Assembly (NCBI RefSeq): GCF_013694095.1
Contig: NZ_JACEFB010000001.1
Span: 930,001-994,000 of the forward strand
Reading direction: 5' to 3'
Length of the DNA: 64,000 nucleotides
Origin: Thermogemmata fonticola
GTDB taxonomy: Bacteria; Planctomycetota; Planctomycetia; Gemmatales; Gemmataceae
Shown: positions 1-7,473 of the stretch, piece by piece
How the letters are laid out: each line of letters begins with the position of its first letter
Numbering within the stretch: position 1 is the first letter of the stretch
Position numbers and translations under genes: made by a program
Notes under the pieces: generated by a model
What the model saw: the letters and a program-made list of their open reading frames with translations, nothing else
The model's database searches: none
What the model was told of the DNA's origin: nothing

Positions 1-967
1 ACAAGCCGCTTCCCGCCAGAAAGGGCGTACCGGCGACGCCGATGCGGCCTTCCGGGCTGATTTCCACATCCGTATCCCATTCCCGATAACGGCCGGGGGG
101 CAGTCCTGCTAGGCTGCTCGCATCACAGGTGAGCAGCAGGCGGTCCAAAGTCTTCCCGCGCACCAGGCACTTGACCACAGCAGGGGGAAGATGGAAGCCG
201 TCGCAGATGATACTGGCCCAGAGGTCGTCGCAAGCCAGTTGTTCCCAGAGGTAGTTCTCATGGCGCGGCAGAAGAGCATGACAGCCGTTGCCTAAATGCG
301 TACTCAAGCGAGCACCTGCTCGTACAGCCGCCCGAATCGCTTCCGCCGAGGCAGCAGTATGACCAATGGCCACGATGATCCCCGCGGCTACAAGTTTCTC
401 GATCATGGTGATGGCACCAGGCCGTTCGGGAGCCAAAGTGACCATGCGAATGTGACCGCCAGCCGCTTCTTGAAGGCGTTGAAATTCGTCCCAATCGGGA
501 TTACGGATATGGGCGCGGGGATGCGCGCCGCGAGGACCGTCTTCGGGTGAAAGATACGGCCCCTCCAAATGATAACCGGGACAGACTTGACGGTATTGGG
601 AATGGCTTTCACACACACGTTCCCATGTGCTCAGGGCTTGCTGCAAAGTCTCAAAACTCGCCGTGATCAACGTGGGAAGAAAAATGCCAATACCATGTGA
701 GCGGCATGCCTGGAGGACACGATCCCACGCTTCCTCTGGTTCCATCGAGACTGGCCCGCTCTGCGTCATCCGCCGATGGGGATAGAGGAATGAGATGCCT
801 ACAGCTCCGTTGATCTGTGGATCGCAGAAGCCGGGAGCCAGCCAAGGCAAATCGTCCGCAAGGCTCACCCCTGCCGCAACTTCGCGGACCGTAACGATGG
901 TTTGGCCATCGACGACGAGTTCTAAGGGTTGGGCGGTTTCGTAATGGCGAGCGATAACACGAGTCAT
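1..967 (-). CDS. nagA: N-acetylglucosamine-6-phosphate deacetylase (partial, 3' end outside window)
   Basis: The gene runs off the left edge, so 322 N-terminal residues are visible without a stop. NagA hydrolyses N-acetylglucosamine-6-phosphate to glucosamine-6-phosphate and acetate in the cytoplasm, in amino-sugar catabolism and cell-wall recycling. I see the amidohydrolase signature PGFCDPQINGAVGISF near residue 45, the metal-ligand region HLEGPYLSPEDGPRGAH, then GHTAAS and THLGNG, which carry the histidine ligands, and later CDGFH and TCDAS. The family usually has THLFNAM where this protein has THLGNG. The start is the ATG at 965-967 (MTRVIARHYE). The gene follows the kinase gene by 43 bp on the same strand and may be cotranscribed with it. 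The C-terminal quarter is not visible. Confidence 0.88.
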   Translation of the reverse strand, partial: MTRVIARHYETAQPLELVVDGQTIVTVREVAAGVSLADDLPWLAPGFCDPQINGAVGISFLYPHRRMTQSGPVSMEPEEAWDRVLQACRSHGIGIFLPTLITASFETLQQALSTWERVCESHSQYRQVCPGYHLEGPYLSPEDGPRGAHPRAHIRNPDWDEFQRLQEAAGGHIRMVTLAPERPGAITMIEKLVAAGIIVAIGHTAASAEAIRAAVRAGARLSTHLGNGCHALLPRHENYLWEQLACDDLWASIICDGFHLPPAVVKCLVRGKTLDRLLLTCDASSLAGLPPGRYREWDTDVEISPEGRIGVAGTPFLAGSGL

Positions 968-1010
968 GGAATTACGACTGTGGCGGGGTCCACGGTAGCA
1001 GGGTGAAAAC

Positions 1011-2699
1011 TCATTCGCTCGGCGGCGGTTCCGGAGGTTTGGGACTTAAGAGTCGGGCGATCACAAACCCCAGAGCTGTGGCAGAAAAAACGGAGGCTGA
1101 CCCTGCGATAAGCATCATCCAATCCCGGCGGCTCAGCTCGGTCAAGGGACGGTCCTCCGTCACCGGGCGATTCGCCAATTCCGTTGGTCCCGTCACCAAT
1201 TCCACATCGACTTCGAGCATGGGCGGAGATGGGGGCACAGGCTGAGGCGCAACTGCTGGTCCAGGTTGGGGCATCGGTACAGCTTGCGGTAAAGGGTAAG
1301 CAGGAGCTGCAGTGGCCAGGCCTGGGGGAGCACTGAGTCCAGCCATCTGCTGGACATTTCCCCCAGGAGGAATTGCCGTGGGAACAGACTCTGGAGGTAG
1401 AATCGGCTTGGGAGCCGTATCCGGAGCTGCCTTCCGAATGCCGGACGAACGATGCGGGACATCGCTGGATGTACCTTTGACACCTAGTGGGGGTGGAGCC
1501 AGTTCCAGTGCGGATTCGTTTTCCAACCAGGCTTTGTAAGCCGGAGTCAGACGAGCGAGGGTAGGCCGAGCACCGCGCGAAGTCAACAAGGGTTGCAAGG
1601 CAGTACTGGCAGCCGCGGGGGTTGCATAGCGCTTCTCGGGTTGTTTGGCTAACAGAGTATCCATAACCGCCTGTAACATCGGTGGGATATCGGGAACAAA
1701 CTCCCCCAGAGGCCGAGGTGGTTCCATCGCATGCCGGACCATCTGAGCCATGATATTGCTATCTGGAAAAGGAGGTTGACCTGTAATGCAGTGATACAGG
1801 ACACACCCCAAGCTGTAGATATCCGCCCGGATATCCGCACTACTAGCGTCACGAGCCTGTTCCGGGGCCATGTAGTCAGGGGTTCCCAACACAGAGCCTT
1901 CTTGGGTGATCTGCGTCTCGATTTGTCCTTCCGGAGCGTTTTCGTCAAAAAGTTCGCGGCCTAAGCCGATATCGAGAATCTTCAGAGTCGCATCCCAGGT
2001 CGTGTCATCATGGTCCCGGCGGCTTTCCTCCGTTTCCTTTTCACTCTCGCGGCCATCTACCAGCATAAGGTTGGCGGGCTTGAGGTCCCGGTGGACCATG
2101 TGGCGTTCGTGCAAATGTTGCAATCCCTGGAATGCCTGATGGATCAAGCGCACAGCTTCCTGCCAAGGCAACCGACCGCGGCGCTGCAACACTTCCTGGA
2201 GGGTTTCGCCCTCCAGATACTCCATCACCAGGTAATGGACGCCATGGGCTTCACCCACCTGAAAAGCCCGGACGATGTTGGGGTGATCCAACTGCAAAAG
2301 CAAGCGGGCTTCACGTTGGAAACGGGCCAGAGTGTGAGGATCCGAGGCTTTGGAAGCGGGTAGAATCTTTAAGGCGACAATCTGGCCGAGGTGATGAAGG
2401 GCCTTATACACCCCTCCTACACCCATATGGCCTTTGCCAACGCGATCGAGAATCTTGTATCCGCCGATGAAAAATCCTTCCGCTCGGCCGCGCTGGATCA
2501 TATGAGCCTGATATTCGGTCAACAAGCGCTGGCGGACGAGATAGCGGCGAAAGCGGTCAATGTCGGTCGTGGACTTTCCTTCCGCCTCACTTTCTTTCTG
2601 GAACCGCTGATAGGCCGCTTCCACCTCTTCATTTAGCAACAGACGGCTCCTGGCTAGCAGGGCACAGTAGTCTTCAATCGTGGCGGGAGGCGTGGGCAT
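1011..2699 (-). CDS. PknB-like Ser/Thr protein kinase with C-terminal membrane anchor
   Basis: A 562-residue Hanks-type kinase that should phosphorylate Ser/Thr on cytoplasmic targets. Residues 1-75 are a helical N-terminal region. The kinase domain spans about 80-370: VALK with Lys111, Glu130, HRDLKPAN at 203-210, DIG at 243-245 in place of DFG, and an APEQ motif. A charged insertion lies between HRD and DIG. A proline-rich linker precedes one transmembrane segment at about 527-550, leaving only a dozen residues outside, so no sensor domain follows. The glycine loop reads GKGHMGVGGVYKA, two glycines longer than the usual GKGxMGVVYKA. The start ATG has a modest GAGAG ribosome-binding site. 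The next upstream gene on this strand is a pseudokinase 149 bp away. Confidence 0.9.
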   Translation of the reverse strand: MPTPPATIEDYCALLARSRLLLNEEVEAAYQRFQKESEAEGKSTTDIDRFRRYLVRQRLLTEYQAHMIQRGRAEGFFIGGYKILDRVGKGHMGVGGVYKALHHLGQIVALKILPASKASDPHTLARFQREARLLLQLDHPNIVRAFQVGEAHGVHYLVMEYLEGETLQEVLQRRGRLPWQEAVRLIHQAFQGLQHLHERHMVHRDLKPANLMLVDGRESEKETEESRRDHDDTTWDATLKILDIGLGRELFDENAPEGQIETQITQEGSVLGTPDYMAPEQARDASSADIRADIYSLGCVLYHCITGQPPFPDSNIMAQMVRHAMEPPRPLGEFVPDIPPMLQAVMDTLLAKQPEKRYATPAAASTALQPLLTSRGARPTLARLTPAYKAWLENESALELAPPPLGVKGTSSDVPHRSSGIRKAAPDTAPKPILPPESVPTAIPPGGNVQQMAGLSAPPGLATAAPAYPLPQAVPMPQPGPAVAPQPVPPSPPMLEVDVELVTGPTELANRPVTEDRPLTELSRRDWMMLIAGSASVFSATALGFVIARLLSPKPPEPPPSE

Positions 2700-2848
2700 G
2701 TTGATGGCTACTCTCTCAGAATCTCAAGTCACGATCTTTCCGTACAATTCATCCCTTCCCTCCAAGTCCGCTCATCCAGCGGTGGACCGGGGAGGGGGAT
2801 AAACTTCACCTACTTTAGGGTATAGCACTTTTCCGGATGGGAAGGTGA

Positions 2849-4450
2849 TCAATTCTCGGAGGCTTTTTGGAGAAACTCCAGCATTGCCGGGTCGCTTCGA
2901 TACAATTCCTCCAGGCTCCGGCGAACAAGGTCGGCATCCGCTGTGCGGCCTGCCCGGCGCAATTCCCGGATGCGTTCGATAACGGGCTGTAAGTGCGTGG
3001 GAATAGCGGAGGCTTCTCTGGTTCCCATCCGCGAAGCGTCGTACTGGTCTAAGAGCATCAGGCCCGTGCGCGCTAACTCGACCCACACGCGCTCCGATTG
3101 TTGAGGTTCGAACACCACGATCAGGGCATTCCAGAGGCGCCGTGCTGCGGCGACATCTCCCATCTGTACCATCCTCAACCCTCGCCAATAGGCGCGCTCA
3201 GCTTCCGAGCGGGGTTGCCAATGGGTCGCTTCGGCGATCAAGCGCTGGAGTTCCCGATATTCCCGCAGCTTTTGCCGGAATGCCGCAACCTCTCCCGTGT
3301 AGCGGTCAGGATAATACCGGCTGAGGGGTTCGAGATAGTGTTGCCAAGCGTACTCCCAGTCTTCGGGCCGGTGAGATTGCATGAGCGGTCGTGCCGCCTC
3401 GTAGAGTTCCTCAGCAGGTACGCGCGGACGCAGGAAGGCATACAAGAGTAACCCCACGACGATAACAAAAGCGGGAATGACCACCCACGCTCGCTGGAGC
3501 AGAGGGCGCGGTTCCTGGCGTATTTCTGAGTCGGTCTGTCCGTCTTTCTGCTGGGTTAGCGCCACTGTCTCGACCGTGTCGGGTGTCAGAGGGGCAGGCC
3601 AATCGATCTTTCGGCCGCGGCGCTCCAGTTTCGCGCGAATCCGCTCTAGCTCGTCCAGTATCTGCATGGCATTCACTGGGCGGCGCGAGGGATTCTTCTC
3701 CAGAAGCAGGCACACGAACTCGTCCAACTCCGGCGGAATGTCCGGAACCAGCATAGCCGGCCGCTCTGGAAGCATGTAGCAGTGTTTGTGAGTCAGTTCG
3801 ACCAAACTCGCTGCGGCAAAGGGTGGACGGCCAGTCAAGAGGGCGTAGAGCACACCCCCAAAGGCATAAAAGTCGCTCCGCCGACTGTACGGCTTGCCGC
3901 TGGATAATTCGGGGGGCTGGAACGATTCGGCTCCCAAGGGCGAAGGCGTCATTGCCACCGGCGGAGGAAAGATGCGGGCTAGACCGCAGGAGAGCAATTT
4001 GACAACGCCTTCCTCCGTCCTCATCACATGGGCGGGTTTGAGTTCTCGATGAAGAACGTTGCGATTGTGAGCATGTTTCAAGGCGCGGGCCATCTGGACG
4101 GCCACCTGGAGCACTTCCTGCCACGGCCGCGGACCTTGGCGCAAACGCCGGCCATAGTCCTCACCGTTGACCCATTCGCATGCGATGTACACCACACCGG
4201 CACTGATACCGCTTTCGTAATAACGGGCAATGTTGGCGTGCTCGAGGCGCTGCAACGGCAGCATATCGGCTGCAAGCGTCTGCTGAATGTCGGGCTGGCG
4301 GGCGACTACGTTTTCCAAGATTTTCACAGCAGCCAAGCGGCCATCATCTTGATAACTCCGGGCACGGTAGAGTAGGCCTTGTGCTCCTCGTGCGACTTCT
4401 TCTTCCAGATACCAGTTACCGATTCGAGCACCGATCCATGCACCGCTCAT
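2849..4450 (-). CDS. Kinase-fold protein lacking catalytic residues (predicted pseudokinase), membrane anchored
   Basis: A 533-residue protein with a Ser/Thr kinase fold over about residues 12-275. The ATP-binding Lys43 (AAVK) is kept. The catalytic HRD is HRE (134-136), the Asn of KPxN is His141, and DFG is SCG (154-156), so the catalytic base, the Mg-binding Asn and the Mg-binding Asp are all lost. The activation segment ends PPE and the C-lobe is intact. One transmembrane helix lies at about 321-340. The remaining 190 residues are helical, TPR-like and predicted to be extracytoplasmic. By analogy with other pseudokinases it may bind or regulate an active kinase, plausibly its downstream tandem neighbour; this is inference. 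It is divergent from cbiX across a 46-bp gap with a palindrome. Confidence 0.85.
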   Translation of the reverse strand: MSGAWIGARIGNWYLEEEVARGAQGLLYRARSYQDDGRLAAVKILENVVARQPDIQQTLAADMLPLQRLEHANIARYYESGISAGVVYIACEWVNGEDYGRRLRQGPRPWQEVLQVAVQMARALKHAHNRNVLHRELKPAHVMRTEEGVVKLLSCGLARIFPPPVAMTPSPLGAESFQPPELSSGKPYSRRSDFYAFGGVLYALLTGRPPFAAASLVELTHKHCYMLPERPAMLVPDIPPELDEFVCLLLEKNPSRRPVNAMQILDELERIRAKLERRGRKIDWPAPLTPDTVETVALTQQKDGQTDSEIRQEPRPLLQRAWVVIPAFVIVVGLLLYAFLRPRVPAEELYEAARPLMQSHRPEDWEYAWQHYLEPLSRYYPDRYTGEVAAFRQKLREYRELQRLIAEATHWQPRSEAERAYWRGLRMVQMGDVAAARRLWNALIVVFEPQQSERVWVELARTGLMLLDQYDASRMGTREASAIPTHLQPVIERIRELRRAGRTADADLVRRSLEELYRSDPAMLEFLQKASEN

Positions 4451-4473
4451 GGGAAACCGCCAGCAGGAGGACC

Positions 4474-4487
4474 ATATGACGTCATAT
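4474..4487. promoter_or_regulatory. Perfect 14-bp palindrome in a divergent promoter gap (candidate operator)
   Basis: ATATGACGTCATAT is a perfect inverted repeat with the core TGACGTCA. It sits in the 46-bp gap between the pseudokinase start (minus) and the cbiX open frame (plus). A -10-like TATAAC overlaps its right edge on the plus strand. The position suits a dimeric regulator acting on one or both genes; no regulator is identified. Confidence 0.45.
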
Positions 4488-4523
4488 AACTAGACTATGA
4501 ATACCCGATCACGAGGTTTTTCC

Positions 4524-4925
4524 ATGCCGTCGTCCCGCCGGGCCATTCTTTTGATCGCTCATGGCAGCCGTCGGCCGCAAGCCAACGCGGAGCTGGAAAA
4601 CGTTGCCGAATCGCTCCGCCAGCGCGGCCATTTCGATTTCGTCCAGCCGGCGTATCTGGAGTTAGCAGAACCAACCATCGAACAAGGAGCTGCTGCCTGT
4701 GTCGCTCATGATGCCCGTGTCGTCATCCTGCTCCCGTATTTTTTGTCACCGGGCCGTCATGTGGCCGAGGACTTAAACGCTGCCTGCCAGCAGCTTCGCC
4801 GGCTTTACCCCCATGTTCATTTCGCCCTCGCTCCACCCTTAGGGCAGCATCCCGCCATCATCGACATCCTTCTGCATCACGCTTGGGAGACGCTTGCCAA
4901 GACGGAAACACCCCCGTCACGCTAA
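4524..4925 (+). CDS. cbiX: CbiX/SirB-type single-domain ferrochelatase or cobaltochelatase
   Basis: A 133-residue protein of the CbiX family, which inserts Fe or Co into sirohydrochlorin or a related tetrapyrrole. Family features are LLIAHGSRRPQANAELENVA at the N terminus, containing the metal-binding His, and the later LLPYFLSPGRHVAED with a second His. The short form is expected to work as a homodimer. I prefer the ATG at 4524 because ACGAGG lies about 9 bases upstream and a TATAAC box at 4485-4490 would start transcription near 4497. The in-frame ATG at 4497 would add nine residues. Siroheme is the cofactor of NirB, encoded about 17 kb away with cobA, so a siroheme role is plausible. The metal choice cannot be read from sequence. 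Confidence 0.82.
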   Translation: MPSSRRAILLIAHGSRRPQANAELENVAESLRQRGHFDFVQPAYLELAEPTIEQGAAACVAHDARVVILLPYFLSPGRHVAEDLNAACQQLRRLYPHVHFALAPPLGQHPAIIDILLHHAWETLAKTETPPSR

Positions 4926-5001
4926 CCTAACCCCTCAGTGTGTGTGCCTATCCAATGGCCCTGGGTGAAATCGATAAATTTGAGGGATTCCGTGATCTCC
5001 T

Positions 5002-7227
5002 TCAACGCTGCTGTTTACGGAACCAGTCCAGCCAAGCTTGGGCCGCAGCCCTTCTGGCTCGCAGATCGGCACCAGGCAGAGGGCCAAAATCCTGACCGGT
5101 CAAGCTTTTCAAACCAACTCGCGCGGCACGCACCACCATCTCTTCCTCATCCAACAAGGCGGTGATCAAATCGGGAACAAGCGTTATATCATCTTTCATG
5201 GCCATAGCCAAAACTGCAGCCCGGCGCAGCTCTGGATCCTCCCCCTTCATATACTGTCGCAAGGTTTCTGCCGTCATGCGGGCTAAGCGCTCCGCCAGGG
5301 CTTGCCGGACCGCACCGGCTTTGTCCTCTGCTACTCGGCGGATGGCCATGAGCAATGCTTGGGTGTAAACGCTGCCCTTGCCATCCCGGACCGCGGCCAG
5401 GCGGAGAATCCACTGATCCTCCGTGGCCCGCATCAACTCCTCCACCAAAGGCATTGCATCCGCCGGTTGAATTGAACCAGCGGTCCCGCCCGTTTTCGGC
5501 TCCGGCCGAGGTATGGGAATCGGGGGAAGCTGAGGCGGCGGCGTAATGGCACCGGCGGGTGATACCGTAGGGCCAGGCGTTCCCCCCACTTCTTCTGTAC
5601 GCGGTTTGGGAACAGGTGGTGCGGTTCCAGTGGCCACCGACTGATTTGCTTCCGGGACAGAAGTGGAGTTTTCCCCTCCCATTGGCCTTTCTCCATGAGG
5701 TAATGGGGAAAAAGGAGGCAATCCCCCGGAACGCAATTCAGCATCACGGGTTTTTCCCTGAACGACCCGGCTCAGATCACGCACCACATTGGAACGGGCC
5801 AGAAACAAGAGGGCAAAGGCGGTATCCACTCGGTTCCCCCAACTTCCATTGGGGTGTTGCGCTGGGAGAAGGATATCTGTCCCATACTGATACCAATCGA
5901 CTGGTCCGATCTTTTCCAGACCGTAAATTACGCCCACACGTTCCAGAGACCAGAGGAAGTAGTAGTCCCGTCCGCCGAGGATATCGCGGATGCGTTTGCC
6001 TTTGCCGCCGGGGAGATTCCCTTGGAGGACGGCAGCGAGGTTGTCCAATCCTCTTTGAATGGCAGGAGCACACGGATCTCCTGCGAAGGGCATTTTCCTT
6101 TCCTGGACGGGCGGCAATGCTTTCGCAGCCGGCAGCTTCTGAACCGGTGGCTGGTGCGGTTGATTTAATTTCTGATCTTGCAGCGGCGGCTGGAAAAACG
6201 GATCGCCCTTGTCCACGCCTTTGGGATTTGGCAACTCCGGCGGCGGCTGGAAAAACGGATCGTCGAGGCGTGTGTCTTGGTTCTTCAAGCCGGCGGCTTT
6301 CGCTGGGGTGGGGGCAGACTTGGCAGGGGGAGTCAGGGGAGAGGGATCGTTGCGGAGCAGGCGTTCTTGCCGCCGGCCCACGGCCGTGGCTAAAGCCAGC
6401 AAGCCGGCGCAGGTCATCGAAGGAGAACCGGGAACGCCCCGACCGGAGTAAGGCCAGCCGCCATTGTGACATTGGGTGAGGAGAAACCGCTGCTGGATGA
6501 GATCGAATGCTTCCTCCACCGGCACGCCATGCTTGCGTGCGGCCCACAGTCCGAGTATGGCAAACTGCGTGTTGGAGTTGTCATCCCCAAAATCCCCCCA
6601 CCCCACTCCGCGGCGGAACTCCGCTTGGAGTTGCCGGGCATAACGCTGGACTGCCGGGTGGAGGCGGCTAAGGTCTCGTGCTGGTGACGTGGGTCGTACC
6701 GATGCCGCCTTTTCCACTGCGGGACGAACATCGCCACTACGCAATTCGGCGGTCAGCAATGCGCTGCGCAACTGCGCCTCCATCGCGGCCGTGCCGTGAC
6801 TGCAAGTGTACGTCCAGCCTCCCTGCGCGTTCTGACCTGCCAACAAACGAACCGCTAGCATCTGGATAATCGGGACATCTGCCGGATCGCCTAAGCGATC
6901 CAGATAGAGGATGTACAGGGCCAGGTGATAGGTCTGTGTTTCCGCAAAAGCCGCTTCGCGAATACGAGCTGTGACTCCTTTGAGGGCGGGATCATCTCCC
7001 GGCACCCCGCATTCCAGGAGCGCCAAGCCGGCCAGAGCCGTCTCACCTAACTCTCGCTCCCCTCCTCTGCCGCCTCCCCCCACATTTCGCTTGAGAAAAT
7101 GGACTCCCTTTTGAATCGCGGCATCGACTTCCCGCGGAGTCGCGGCTGACATAGGCGAAGAACCGCCAATAATCCCCGCCATGCCGAGCAGATACAACAA
7201 GGTGCACAGTATCCAAGGGCGCTTCAT
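5002..7227 (-). CDS. Exported squalene-cyclase-like toroid protein with HEAT-like C-terminus (paralogue A)
   Basis: A 741-residue protein with a signal peptide (about residues 1-29), so it acts in the periplasm or envelope. Residues 30-570 carry alpha-alpha repeats of the prenyltransferase/squalene-oxidase type, including GQNAQGGWTYTC, CHNGGWPYSGRG and QHPNGSWGNRVDTAF. A low-complexity proline-rich linker at about 310-380 holds two DPFFQPP motifs. The C-terminal 150 residues look like HEAT repeats (ELRRAAVLAMAMKDD). The Asp-rich catalytic motifs of true terpene cyclases are not evident, so enzymatic activity is not supported. The start ATG has GGAGAG seven bases upstream. It is a tandem paralogue of the next upstream gene and shares its C-terminal organisation almost motif for motif. 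Function unknown. Confidence 0.85.
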   Translation of the reverse strand: MKRPWILCTLLYLLGMAGIIGGSSPMSAATPREVDAAIQKGVHFLKRNVGGGGRGGERELGETALAGLALLECGVPGDDPALKGVTARIREAAFAETQTYHLALYILYLDRLGDPADVPIIQMLAVRLLAGQNAQGGWTYTCSHGTAAMEAQLRSALLTAELRSGDVRPAVEKAASVRPTSPARDLSRLHPAVQRYARQLQAEFRRGVGWGDFGDDNSNTQFAILGLWAARKHGVPVEEAFDLIQQRFLLTQCHNGGWPYSGRGVPGSPSMTCAGLLALATAVGRRQERLLRNDPSPLTPPAKSAPTPAKAAGLKNQDTRLDDPFFQPPPELPNPKGVDKGDPFFQPPLQDQKLNQPHQPPVQKLPAAKALPPVQERKMPFAGDPCAPAIQRGLDNLAAVLQGNLPGGKGKRIRDILGGRDYYFLWSLERVGVIYGLEKIGPVDWYQYGTDILLPAQHPNGSWGNRVDTAFALLFLARSNVVRDLSRVVQGKTRDAELRSGGLPPFSPLPHGERPMGGENSTSVPEANQSVATGTAPPVPKPRTEEVGGTPGPTVSPAGAITPPPQLPPIPIPRPEPKTGGTAGSIQPADAMPLVEELMRATEDQWILRLAAVRDGKGSVYTQALLMAIRRVAEDKAGAVRQALAERLARMTAETLRQYMKGEDPELRRAAVLAMAMKDDITLVPDLITALLDEEEMVVRAARVGLKSLTGQDFGPLPGADLRARRAAAQAWLDWFRKQQR
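6183..6262. repeat. Two perfect 23-bp direct repeats inside paralogue A
   Basis: The 23 bases at 6183-6205 recur exactly at 6240-6262, with starts 57 bp (19 codons) apart. On the minus strand both encode DPFFQPP in the linker of the toroid protein. The same peptide, with different codons, occurs once in the paralogue near 8476-8500. Confidence 0.9.
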
Positions 7228-7473
7228 GATTCACTCTCCTGTTTTCCACGACTTCCACTTGGGAAATCGAATGTGCTTATGTGTCGGACTCCATCAGGGA
7301 AGCCCACGCTTCGGCTTCACAGGCGATGCAGTGGCCGATCATCGAAGACGGTTCCACGGGCGGCTCGACCACTCCCAGAGCGGGGAATGCGGTCATGTGC
7401 GTTTGAGGAATCCTTGACCGCTCATCCCCATTGACGTCAGGGGCAGGAAGCCGTCGGAGCAGGGCTTAGGCTA

